A stretch of DNA of 64,000 nt from Derxia lacustris (lineage in GTDB: Bacteria > Pseudomonadota > Gammaproteobacteria > Burkholderiales > Burkholderiaceae_E), in the NCBI RefSeq assembly GCF_002105195.1, contig NZ_MUHU01000036.1, positions 1 to 64,000 on the forward strand. Direction: 5' to 3'. The translations under genes and the position numbers were made by a program. Below the pieces are notes generated by a model. The model searched no databases. It worked only from the letters and a program-made list of their open reading frames with translations, and had not been told where the DNA came from. Positions 55,256-63,544 of this stretch are shown here, piece by piece; the stretch's first letter is position 1; each line of letters starts with the position of its first letter.

Positions 55256-57766
55256 TCAGGCTGCGGCCGCGACCGGCAGCGGCGCCGCCTTGACCGCGAC
55301 CTTGAACTGGTCGAGGCAGACCGCCAGCGGCGAGCCGATGGCGCCGAGCTTGAGCGCACGCGGCGAGCGGGCGCTGCGCGCTTCCAGCTCGAAGGCGAGC
55401 GGCGTCGAGCCTTCGACGCCGGGCAGGTTCAGCACCAGCTCGGCCGGCGCGCGCGAGGCCTGGAGCCAGGACAGCTCGGCCACCACCGCGCCGTTGAGCC
55501 GCACGCGCAGCCGCTGCGGCACCGGCAGCTCGGCCGGGTTGTAGGGATGCAGCGACAGCTGCACCTGCACCTGGTCGCCGGCATGCGTGCCCGGCACCCG
55601 GGTTTCGAGCCGCGCGCTGCGCGCCGTCATCCACAGGCCGCTGCTGTCGCGGCGGTCGAAGCCGGCGCTGCGGAACAGCTCGGGCAGCAGTTCCTCGTCC
55701 ACTTCCTTGAACTCGATGGCGCTGCCGGCCTTCACATGCGCGGTGACGGCCAGCGCGCGCACTTCCTCGGTCGGGAAGGTGGCGAGGTAGTCGTCGAAGC
55801 GCAGCCTGGGCAGCGGCGGCGGCGCGGTCTTGAAGGCGGCTTCGAGGCTTTCGGCCGGCTTCACGGCATAGCGGCCGGTGCCGTAGTAGTAGTCGTAGAA
55901 CTTGAGCGAATCCTCGCCGCCGATCGAGGTGAGCCAGACCGCCGGAATGCCGAGCGCCTCGGCAAAGATGATCCCGTGCAGCGAGCTGGAGATGACCAGT
56001 TCGGCGCCGAGCAGATTGCCGATCAGGCCCATCGGCGTGTCGTCGACCGAGACGAACTGGCTGACGATCCCGAAATGCTCGCGCCGCATCATCAGGTCGT
56101 CGCGGTAGTGCGGAACGATGCGCACGCCGCGCGACTTGCCGCCGAGGGCGGCCTGCGCCGCCTCGATCTCGGTCTTGTAGAGCAGCGGAATCAGGCAGCC
56201 CGGATCGAAGACTTCGCGGATCTTCGAGGTGTCGATGCCGTTGCGGCGCAGGAAATCGACCGTGAGCGGACCGCGCACCGCATGCACCGACAGGTCGCTG
56301 ACCTTCTTCTCGAAGCCCATCTTGCTGCCCTTGACGCCGGTGCCCCAGATCACGTCGCCGTCGCGCGCCGTGTGCAGCACCGAGCCGATCGACACCAGCT
56401 TGCGTTCGCCCGGCTTGGGCTGCTGCGGCCGGATGCCGCTGATGCGCTCGACGATCTCCATCGAGGCGATGTCGCCGAAGTTGCCGATGGCGAAGCGGCG
56501 CTTGCCGACCTGGCCGTCGAAGGCCTTGTCGACCGCATCCCACCAGAACAGCGGCAGGCCGACGCGTTCGGGCGGCAGCTCGGGCATCGGCTCGTCGGTC
56601 ACGGCCTCGCCGGCCGCCGGCAGCGCCACGCCCTGGCTCAGCCCGTAGTCGCGCTTGACCGGCTTGAGGCTGGCCAGCACCGCCTGCAAGGACACCCGCG
56701 CGACCGCGCAGGCCTCGTCGTTGATGCCGTAGGAAATCACCACCTCGTCGCCGTTGACCACGAAGCCGCAGGGATAGACGACCTCCTCCACCTCCTTGTT
56801 GAGGCGCGGCATGTCGAAGGTGGTGCCCTTGGGATTGGGCAGCTCGAACGGCTCGGTCGAGGCGGTCAGCACCTCGAACGGCGCGCGCGGCGCGAATTCA
56901 TAGAAGCAGGCGCGATAGCGCCGGCCGGTGCGGGTCTTGTAGCTGGAATGCGCGATGGTCAGGAAGCGGCCGTTGACCAGCACCGGCTGGGCGCTGCCGC
57001 GCAGTTCGCCGAACAGGTTCTGATAGCCGCTGTGCCAGCGCGACACCGCCGCCTCCTCGGCCAGCAGGAAGCGGTCGCCCTCCTCGCGCACCGACAGCAC
57101 CTCGTGCGGGCAGAGGCCGTAGACCGCCCACAGCTTCGACTCGGCGGTGAACAGCATCCAGTTCTTCTCGATCGGATCGCGCCGCGCGCGGTAGATCTCG
57201 CGCGCCGGCGCCACCGGCCGCAGCCCGGCGGCATCCATGCGCGCGATGAACTGATGGTTGCGCGGCCGGTTCGCGCCGTCGTTCCAGATGAGATGGATCG
57301 CGCCGTCGAGCACCAGATAGCGCGCATCGGCATGCCACTGGAGCGCGCGCTCGTTGAGGTTTTCCTCGTCGGCAAAGCGGATCAGGTCGGACAGCGGCGT
57401 GACCGAGCCCGGCACGATCTCGAAACCGCGCGTCAGCCGGCAGGCCGCCAGCCGGCGGATCTCCTGCTTCTCGTGCACCACGCGATAGGTCATCGCAAAG
57501 CCGTCGCCGAGCGCGATCAGCGTGGGATTGAACACGCGGAAGCCCTCGTTGGGCGCCGGCGCATCCACATCGACCATCACCTCCTCGATCAGCACTTCCA
57601 GCAGTTCGCCGGTCTCGGGATCGCGCACCTCGATCTGCTTCGGCTCGGGTGGCTGGATGTGCCAGGCCTCGGGCACCAGGTCGGCGTTGTTGAACAGCTT
57701 CATGCCGACATCGCCCGCCGACTGATCTTCGGTCTTGGCGCCAGAAAACGGAAAGTTGAGCTTCAT
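55256..57766 (-). CDS. Beta-propeller/pyruvyltransferase fusion protein
   Basis: The 836-residue protein has three parts. Residues about 40-400 resemble a five-bladed propeller of the glycosidase/phosphorylase type: VFNPTLIALGDGFAMTYRVV, HLIWNDGANRPRNHQFIARM, KNWMLFTAESKLWAVYGL. Residues about 445-690 form a pyruvyltransferase domain: AIGNFGDIASMEIVERISG, VIWGTGVKGSKMG, HAVRGPLTVDFLRRNG and VISSSLHGIIFAEALGIPA. The C-terminal 140 residues are of unknown fold. No signal peptide is seen, so it acts in the cytoplasm. Whether the propeller is catalytic is unclear. It is separated from wcbI by 151 bases. Confidence 0.75.
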   Translation of the reverse strand: MKLNFPFSGAKTEDQSAGDVGMKLFNNADLVPEAWHIQPPEPKQIEVRDPETGELLEVLIEEVMVDVDAPAPNEGFRVFNPTLIALGDGFAMTYRVVHEKQEIRRLAACRLTRGFEIVPGSVTPLSDLIRFADEENLNERALQWHADARYLVLDGAIHLIWNDGANRPRNHQFIARMDAAGLRPVAPAREIYRARRDPIEKNWMLFTAESKLWAVYGLCPHEVLSVREEGDRFLLAEEAAVSRWHSGYQNLFGELRGSAQPVLVNGRFLTIAHSSYKTRTGRRYRACFYEFAPRAPFEVLTASTEPFELPNPKGTTFDMPRLNKEVEEVVYPCGFVVNGDEVVISYGINDEACAVARVSLQAVLASLKPVKRDYGLSQGVALPAAGEAVTDEPMPELPPERVGLPLFWWDAVDKAFDGQVGKRRFAIGNFGDIASMEIVERISGIRPQQPKPGERKLVSIGSVLHTARDGDVIWGTGVKGSKMGFEKKVSDLSVHAVRGPLTVDFLRRNGIDTSKIREVFDPGCLIPLLYKTEIEAAQAALGGKSRGVRIVPHYRDDLMMRREHFGIVSQFVSVDDTPMGLIGNLLGAELVISSSLHGIIFAEALGIPAVWLTSIGGEDSLKFYDYYYGTGRYAVKPAESLEAAFKTAPPPLPRLRFDDYLATFPTEEVRALAVTAHVKAGSAIEFKEVDEELLPELFRSAGFDRRDSSGLWMTARSARLETRVPGTHAGDQVQVQLSLHPYNPAELPVPQRLRVRLNGAVVAELSWLQASRAPAELVLNLPGVEGSTPLAFELEARSARSPRALKLGAIGSPLAVCLDQFKVAVKAAPLPVAAAA

Positions 57767-57917
57767 GAGCAATATCTCGATGGAAAGGCGTTCCGCGCTG
57801 CAACACGCAGGCGAATCGTCGATGACTGACAGGCGCGATGCGGTTTGAATTGTCGGCGTGCAAGGCCGCTGCTCGAAGGAAGACTTGCCGGCGACAGGCG
57901 TAGCGTCGCCGGCGCCG

Positions 57918-58949
57918 TCACACCGACGGCTGCACGAAATCCCAGTGCGCGCGGAAGAAGCGTGCGCGCCGGAAGCCGGCGTTGTCGGCCCCGAGCAGGC
58001 GGCCGGCCCAGTGCTGGGGAATGTCGACATCGGGCAGGCCGACCGCGAGCACCCGGCCGTTGCGCACGATGCCGACGCTGTCGTCCTCGTTGTCGAGCGC
58101 GCGGATATGGGTGTTGGCCTTGGCCACGCCGAGCGTCACGCCGCCGGCCGGAAAGCTGCTCAGCGCCCATTCGCGCAAGGTGTAGTGGGTGCGGCCGAGA
58201 AACTCGTGATGCGCCCAGTCGCTGCTGGAGAACTCCAGCCCGATGGCCTCGGCCACGCCGGGCAGGATCGGCGTGCGCACGCCTTCCTGCACCTCGATGG
58301 CCTGGCTGCCGTAGGCCGGATCGAGCGTGAGCCCGGCCAGCCGCGCCAGCTCGCGCACCACATGCGCATACAGCGCATTGCTCGGATGGTCGGGCGTGAG
58401 AAAGAGCTGGCTGCGGCGGTAGTTGGCGAGGATGAAATCGGAAATGCTCACGTCCACCGCGCACTCCTGCTCGCGCTTGCGCAGCTGCTCGGTGGTGAGC
58501 TCCATCATCTGCGGCATGGCGGCGGCGAAATGGCGCGGCTCGAACAGCGCGCCGTAAAAGCGCTCGAACGCCGCCGGATCGCTGGCCGACTCGAGCATGC
58601 CGGTCAGGCCCAGCACCGAGCTCAGGCCCCATTCGGCGAACCGGCCCCAGGTGCGTCGGCGCGGCGTGGGCCAGTAGCCGGCCCATTGCAGCCACGGGTA
58701 CTTGATGAAGGGCCGGCCGATGCGCCGGCAGGCGTCCTCGAGGTGGACCGTGTTCCAGTCCTCCTTGTTGAGGATGGGATTGAAGACGACCAGGTCGTAA
58801 TGAGCCAGACGCTCATAGGGAAACGGCGTCTTGGCGGCGATGAGCTGGTAGTTGGTCAGCGTGTCGAAGCGATGCTCGCCGAGCGCATAGCGGTCGAAGA
58901 TCCGCTTGAGCGCGCCGGCATGGCAGCCGCCGTAGATGAGCACCTTCAT
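57918..58949 (-). CDS. WcbI-family capsule acetyltransferase-like protein
   Basis: The 343-residue protein begins MKVLIYGGCHAGALKRIFDR, the WcbI motif around GxCxAxAL, and includes ILNKEDWNTVHLEDACRR, FIKYPWLQWAGYWPT and PDHPSNALY, all WcbI-like. WcbI from Burkholderia pseudomallei is a putative capsule acetyltransferase that binds coenzyme A. Thus capsule acetylation is likely. It lies between kpsD (28-base gap) and the propeller fusion gene. Confidence 0.82.
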   Translation of the reverse strand: MKVLIYGGCHAGALKRIFDRYALGEHRFDTLTNYQLIAAKTPFPYERLAHYDLVVFNPILNKEDWNTVHLEDACRRIGRPFIKYPWLQWAGYWPTPRRRTWGRFAEWGLSSVLGLTGMLESASDPAAFERFYGALFEPRHFAAAMPQMMELTTEQLRKREQECAVDVSISDFILANYRRSQLFLTPDHPSNALYAHVVRELARLAGLTLDPAYGSQAIEVQEGVRTPILPGVAEAIGLEFSSSDWAHHEFLGRTHYTLREWALSSFPAGGVTLGVAKANTHIRALDNEDDSVGIVRNGRVLAVGLPDVDIPQHWAGRLLGADNAGFRRARFFRAHWDFVQPSV

Positions 58950-58977
58950 TGCGGGATCCGGTCGTTCCGTTGGGGTT

Positions 58978-60765
58978 TCACAGATTGAGCACCACGCGCG
59001 CCGCCAGCGCGATCTGGAACAGGATCTGGGTCATGTCCTTCCAGATCTGGCGCGATTTCACGTCGATCTTGGGCAACACCAGAATCTGGTCGCCCGAGCG
59101 CACCGCGCCGGCCTTGGCATCGAAATGCCAGGCGTCGGCCTCGCCCAGATCGGCAAAGCTGCCGTTGTTGTGCGCCACCACCACGCGCGAGCTGCCGGCG
59201 TTCTGCACGAAGCCGCCGGCGCCGGCGATGTAGTCGCGCACGCCCAGCTTGGGGTCGTAGGCGATGGCGTTGGGGAACAGCACGTCGCCGCTCACCAGCA
59301 CCAGGCCGTCGCGCGCCGGCACGTTGATGACATCGCCGTTCTCCAGCAGCAGATCGTCGCGCGCGCTGCTCTCGGCGATCAGCACCTGGCCCGAGGGCTC
59401 GATCTTGCGGGCCCGGTCGACCCATTGAAGGATCAGCGCCGCCTCCTCGCGCCGCAGCGCGGCCTCGTCGTTGGTGCCCGAGCGCGCGGTGAGCACGCTC
59501 ACCTCCAGGCCGTGCAGCGCGGTTTCCAGCATCTGCTTCTGGCGCAGCTTCACGCTGGCGCGAAAGAGCTGGATGTTGTTGCGATCGGAGCGGTCGGAGA
59601 AGCGGATCCGCTGCATCACGTCGCCGAGCCGGCTGCCATAGGGCAGCACGTATTCCTGAAGACTGTCGTGCTCGCCCTGCACCCGCACGGTGATGATCCC
59701 GGGCTTCTTGTCGGCGGTGAACTCGATCTCGTCGCCGTTGACGAGATTGAGCTCGGCGGTCTGGTCGAGCGCGTAGTACTCGGTATTGGTCACGGTGCCG
59801 GTGTTGCGCACCACGCGCACATGGGTGGCGGCGGGCATCGGCCGGGCCAGCCGCACCAGCTCGGCCACGCCGATCTGGCGCCCGGCAAATTCGAAGCGGC
59901 GCGCATTCTCGACCAGCCCCGACACCTTGAAGGTGCTGCGGCGCGGGCCGACGAAGATCACGTCGCCGTCGGCCAGCTGCACCGGCTGCATGCGGCCGTC
60001 GAGCAGGAAGTCGTAGAGGTCGAGCCGGCTGCGCAGCGTGCTGCCGCGCTTGATCTGCACATCGAGAAAGCTGCCGCGATCGAGGTCGATGCCGCCGGCC
60101 TGGTCGAGATAGTTGAGCGGGCTGTCGAGGCTGGTGCCGCCGTACAGGCCGGGCCGGTTGACATAGCCGCCGACGAAGACCCGCACCGGCTGGGCCGCCG
60201 CGAGGTTGGCGTAGCTGCTCACATTGGCGCGGAACACCCGCGCCACGGCGGTCTCGACCACGCGCTGCAAGTCCTGGTTGCGCACGCCCAGCACCTGCAC
60301 CGGGCCCACATGCGGCAGGAACAGATTGCCCTTGGGATCGACCGGCACCCGCGCATCGAACTCGAACGCGCCCCAGAGCCGGATCTGGATCAGGTCGCCG
60401 ACCGCGATGGCGTAATCGGCATTGAAGTTCGAGGCGCTCAGCCGCGCGAACGAGCCGGTGAACAGGTTGGCGCCGAAGGTGTCGCTGGCGAGATTGGCCG
60501 AATAGTCGTAGCCGGCCGGCGCCGGATTGGTCGGCACCACCGGCAGCCCGGGCGCCGCCGCGGTCAGCGGCGCGGGCAGGGCGGTGCTCGGCGTGGGCGT
60601 CGGCGTGGCCGGCAGCAGCGCCGGCGTGGCCGACGGATTGCTCTGGGTGCTGCTGGTGGCCTGACTGGCCGGGGCCGGCGGCGCGAACAGGCCACCCAGC
60701 TGGGCCCGGGCCGGACCGGCCAGCAGCGCAAGCGCGGCCACGCAGGACAGGATCAGTCGTCTCAT
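58978..60765 (-). CDS. kpsD: Capsule polysaccharide export protein, KpsD type
   Basis: The 595-residue exporter component has a Sec signal peptide (MRRLILSCVAALALLAGPARA), a Pro/Ala-rich linker (about 30-100), a polysaccharide export domain (about 130-215; AIAVGDLIQIRLWGAFEFD, GNLFLPHVGPVQVLG) and several SLBB-type repeats (VRVFVGGYVNRPGLYGGTSL, FKVSGLVENARRFEFAGRQI, VLVSGDVLFPNAIAYDPKLG). The length and lack of a lipobox fit KpsD rather than the lipoprotein Wza. It starts one base after the kpsE stop. Confidence 0.93.
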   Translation of the reverse strand: MRRLILSCVAALALLAGPARAQLGGLFAPPAPASQATSSTQSNPSATPALLPATPTPTPSTALPAPLTAAAPGLPVVPTNPAPAGYDYSANLASDTFGANLFTGSFARLSASNFNADYAIAVGDLIQIRLWGAFEFDARVPVDPKGNLFLPHVGPVQVLGVRNQDLQRVVETAVARVFRANVSSYANLAAAQPVRVFVGGYVNRPGLYGGTSLDSPLNYLDQAGGIDLDRGSFLDVQIKRGSTLRSRLDLYDFLLDGRMQPVQLADGDVIFVGPRRSTFKVSGLVENARRFEFAGRQIGVAELVRLARPMPAATHVRVVRNTGTVTNTEYYALDQTAELNLVNGDEIEFTADKKPGIITVRVQGEHDSLQEYVLPYGSRLGDVMQRIRFSDRSDRNNIQLFRASVKLRQKQMLETALHGLEVSVLTARSGTNDEAALRREEAALILQWVDRARKIEPSGQVLIAESSARDDLLLENGDVINVPARDGLVLVSGDVLFPNAIAYDPKLGVRDYIAGAGGFVQNAGSSRVVVAHNNGSFADLGEADAWHFDAKAGAVRSGDQILVLPKIDVKSRQIWKDMTQILFQIALAARVVLNL

Positions 60766-60766
60766 A

Positions 60767-61960
60767 TCAGTCTCGGTGCTCGGAAATGACCGCCATCAGC
60801 AGATGGACGATGGCCGCCAGCAGAAACGCCAGCAGCGCAAAGGCGGCGATGTTGTAGAGCCGGCGCGGCTCCATCGAATACTGCGGAACCGTCGGCGCCT
60901 GGAGCACCGACACCTTCTTGAGCGTGCGCGCGGCCTGGATGCGACCCTGCTCCAGCGCGCTCAGCGCGGTCTTGTAGACATCCTGGTCGAACTGCGCCGC
61001 CATGCTCAGGCGCTGATATTCCTCGACCGTCTGGTTGAGCGGCGTGCCGCTGCTGGCGGTCAGACGCAGCCGCTCCTGCGCCAGCTGCTTCTGCACCGCC
61101 GCGATCTGGAGATTGATGTCGACGATGGCCGGGCTGTCGGGCACCAGATAGCCGAGCAGCGCCGACTTGCGGGTATTGAGGTCGGTGAGCTGGCCGTCGA
61201 GCCGGTTGACGATGCCCACCACGTTCTCGGCGGTGTTCTCGGGCGCGGCCATGCCGTGCTCGTTCTGGAACGCCAGCAACTTCTGGCGCCCGGCCAGCGC
61301 GCGGTCGCGCATCTCGCCGACCTGGCTTTCGAGGAACCTGACCTGCACCTCGGCGAGCCGGTGGCCGAGCAGGTTCATGTACTGCTCGCCCTCCTCCACC
61401 AGCGCCCGGGCGATGGCGGTCGCCATCTCGGGCGTGTAGGCCTGGACCCGCAGCAGCAGCAGGCCCGAGTAGTCGTCGTACTCGACCGCCACGCGCGACT
61501 GGTAGTAGCTGTAGAACCATTCGATCGAGCTGTCGCGCGCATACAGCCGCGACAGCGGATCGCGCGACGGATCGCTGTAGTGCTCGCGCAGATGCAGCCG
61601 GGCATCGAGCTTTTCGAGCATGTCGACCGACAGCAGATGGTCGCGCAGCAGCATCTGGTTGGGCCGGTCGCCGCCACCGATGCCGCCGAGCAGGCTGGAG
61701 AAATCGACCGACTGGCCGCCGCCCGGCATGTCGGCCTGCTGGATGATGACGTGGGCCTCGGACACATAGCGCGGCGAGGCGATCAGCCCCCAGTACAGCG
61801 CCGCCAGCAGCGTGGCCACGAAGGCGGCGGTGAAGGCCGGATAGCGGCGCCAGCGGCTCTTGCGCCGCGCCGCCGGCGCGATGTCGGGCAGCAGATTGCG
61901 CGCGGGCGCGGCCGGCGTGGGCGCCGGCGCAGCGTCGGGCAGGGTGACGTCCTTGCTCAT
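60767..61960 (-). CDS. kpsE: Capsule export inner membrane protein, KpsE type
   Basis: KpsE is a polysaccharide co-polymerase-like membrane fusion protein joining the KpsMT transporter to KpsD. The 397-residue protein has TM1 at about 41-62 (YPAFTAAFVATLLAALYWGL), a long periplasmic coiled-coil region (about 190-330; VRFLESQVGEMRDRALAGRQ, AAVQKQLAQERLRLT) and TM2 near the C-terminus (about 370-390). RYVSEAHVIIQ at 68-78 is a family mark. It overlaps the end of kpsT by four bases. Confidence 0.94.
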   Translation of the reverse strand: MSKDVTLPDAAPAPTPAAPARNLLPDIAPAARRKSRWRRYPAFTAAFVATLLAALYWGLIASPRYVSEAHVIIQQADMPGGGQSVDFSSLLGGIGGGDRPNQMLLRDHLLSVDMLEKLDARLHLREHYSDPSRDPLSRLYARDSSIEWFYSYYQSRVAVEYDDYSGLLLLRVQAYTPEMATAIARALVEEGEQYMNLLGHRLAEVQVRFLESQVGEMRDRALAGRQKLLAFQNEHGMAAPENTAENVVGIVNRLDGQLTDLNTRKSALLGYLVPDSPAIVDINLQIAAVQKQLAQERLRLTASSGTPLNQTVEEYQRLSMAAQFDQDVYKTALSALEQGRIQAARTLKKVSVLQAPTVPQYSMEPRRLYNIAAFALLAFLLAAIVHLLMAVISEHRD

Positions 61961-62625
61961 GGAGACAGCTTTCCGCTTTGTTGGTGGGCGCTCAGCGCCG
62001 CGTCGATGTCGTCGAACCAGTCGGCCCGGCCGTCGTGCAGCCAGATGCCGGCGCTGCAGAACTCGCGCAGCACGCGGGGCCGGTCGTGCACCAGCACCAG
62101 CCCGGAGCGCGCCGCCAGCTGGCGGAAGGCGGCGGCGCTCTTCTCGCGGAAGGCGCCCTCGCCGATGGCCGTGACCTCGTCCGACAGATACACGTCGAAC
62201 TCGAAGGCGAGCGACAGCGCGAACTGCAACTGCGCGCGCAGCGCCGGCGTGTAGCTGCCGACCGGCTGCTCGAAGCGCCGGCCCAGCTCGGAGAATTCAT
62301 GGATCCAGGCCAGCCGCGCCGCATGGTCCGGATCGCGGCCTTCGAGCCGGCACAGGAACTTGGCGTTGACGCGACCGCTGAGTTGCAGATTGAGCCCGGT
62401 CGCCTTGCCGATCGGCCACGACACGCGGCAATCGTGCTCGATGCGGCCGTGCGTGGGCTGGTCGATGCCGGCCAGCAGCCGGATCAGCGTGCTGCGGCCG
62501 CTGGCCGGCGCACCGATCACGCCCACGCCCAGACCGGCCGGAATGGTCAGGCTCACGCCATCGAGCACCCGGTGACTGCCGCCGTGACCGCGATAGCGCA
62601 TGCCCACATCGTCGAGCCGGATCAT
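61957..62625 (-). CDS. kpsT: Capsule ABC exporter ATPase, KpsT type, with altered Walker A
   Basis: KpsT powers KpsM. The 222-residue protein has the capsule ATPase layout, but its Walker A reads GAPASGRST (residues 38-46), with Arg44 in place of the catalytic lysine, encoded by CGC. The signature reads YTPALRAQL (125-133) where relatives have YSSGMR. Walker B is VYLSDE (145-150) and a His (LVLVHDRPRV) fills the H-loop. It may be a weakly active or regulatory ATPase, or may use Arg. The gene overlaps kpsM (four bases) and kpsE (four bases), so it is translated with both and is not a remnant. Confidence 0.9.
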   Translation of the reverse strand: MIRLDDVGMRYRGHGGSHRVLDGVSLTIPAGLGVGVIGAPASGRSTLIRLLAGIDQPTHGRIEHDCRVSWPIGKATGLNLQLSGRVNAKFLCRLEGRDPDHAARLAWIHEFSELGRRFEQPVGSYTPALRAQLQFALSLAFEFDVYLSDEVTAIGEGAFREKSAAAFRQLAARSGLVLVHDRPRVLREFCSAGIWLHDGRADWFDDIDAALSAHQQSGKLSP

Positions 62626-63449
62626 CGCGGCTTCGCCTTCAGCCGGTCGAGGAAGCGGCGTTGCAGCAGCAGGCCGAGGAACAGCAGCACCAGCGCGCAT
62701 TCGTACAGATAGGCCAGGCTCACCTCGGGCGCGGCGTGATACATCGGCGAGAAGCCGTGCCGGATCAGCTCCAGCGCCTGCGCCACCGGATTGAGCAGCA
62801 CCCAGCTGCGATAGGGCTGGGGCAGGCTCGACAGCTGCACGATCACGCCCGACAGGAAGTACATCGGAATCATGATGAAGCCGATGACGCGTCTGAAGCC
62901 CGGGATCAGCTCGCTGCCGACCGAGGCCATGAGGCCGAAGCCGAGCGCCATCAGCCAGGCGCCGAACAGCGCGCCGATCACCGCCAGCGGATCGGCCGGC
63001 CGGGCGTCGATGCCGAGCAGTTCGCCGATCACGATCAGCACCGAGAACACCAGCGTGAGCAGGAAGGCTTCGAGCACCGCGCGCACCAGCACGAAATCGA
63101 CCGGCACGATCTGGCGGTAGAGGAACAGCGGCTGGTTCTGGCCGATGGCATTGGCCGACTGGGTGGCGATGCGCTTGAACAGCAGAAAGCCGAACAGCCC
63201 GGCCACCAGCCACACGGCGGTGTCGATGCCGCCGACCTTGCGCACCCGCACCACGGTCATCATCGTGACCATGAACACCGTGTGCACCAGCGGTTCGAGC
63301 AGGAACCACAGCCACGAAGTGCGGGTGGTGAGCAGCCGGGCGATGCCCTCGCGCAGCAGCAGCGCCTTCCACACCGCGATGCGCACGGCCCAGGACGAGC
63401 GTTGCACGGTCGGGCGCGGTACGGGCTGCGGGAAGACGGTTCGGCTCAT
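62622..63449 (-). CDS. kpsM: Capsule ABC exporter permease, KpsM type
   Basis: The 275-residue integral membrane protein has six predicted helices and KpsM-like features: AVWKALLLREGIARLLTTRT at the N-terminus, LFGFLLFKRIATQSANAIGQ, FLYRQIVPVDFVLVRAVLEA and LNPVAQALELIRHGFSPMYH. It exports the completed polysaccharide across the inner membrane. As the first gene of the operon it lies 66 bases after a TAGAAT -10 box. Its last bases overlap kpsT (ATGA). Confidence 0.95.
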   Translation of the reverse strand: MSRTVFPQPVPRPTVQRSSWAVRIAVWKALLLREGIARLLTTRTSWLWFLLEPLVHTVFMVTMMTVVRVRKVGGIDTAVWLVAGLFGFLLFKRIATQSANAIGQNQPLFLYRQIVPVDFVLVRAVLEAFLLTLVFSVLIVIGELLGIDARPADPLAVIGALFGAWLMALGFGLMASVGSELIPGFRRVIGFIMIPMYFLSGVIVQLSSLPQPYRSWVLLNPVAQALELIRHGFSPMYHAAPEVSLAYLYECALVLLFLGLLLQRRFLDRLKAKPR

Positions 63450-63514
63450 TCAGCGGCTGGGATGACAGGGCTTGCAGGCGGCCGGCAGCGGCGCGGCCGG
63501 CGACAGGCGTGCGG

Positions 63515-63520
63515 ATTCTA
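63515..63520 (-). promoter_or_regulatory. -10 box of the capsule operon
   Basis: TAGAAT on the minus strand in the 95-base gap between the HlyD-family gene and kpsM. No strong -35. This is the only promoter-like site seen before the operon; a second may lie in the 151-base gap before the propeller fusion gene. Confidence 0.4.
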
Positions 63521-63544
63521 GCCGTGGCCGGCGCGGCAGCCGGC

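Noticed and set aside
51057-55544. A 1495-codon open frame on the plus strand opposite the capsule pyruvyltransferase genes
   Set aside because: The minus-strand genes have clear domains and operon spacing. The opposite frame reads as Arg/Gly/Ala/Gln-rich low-complexity protein without motifs, a known by-product of high-GC codon use.
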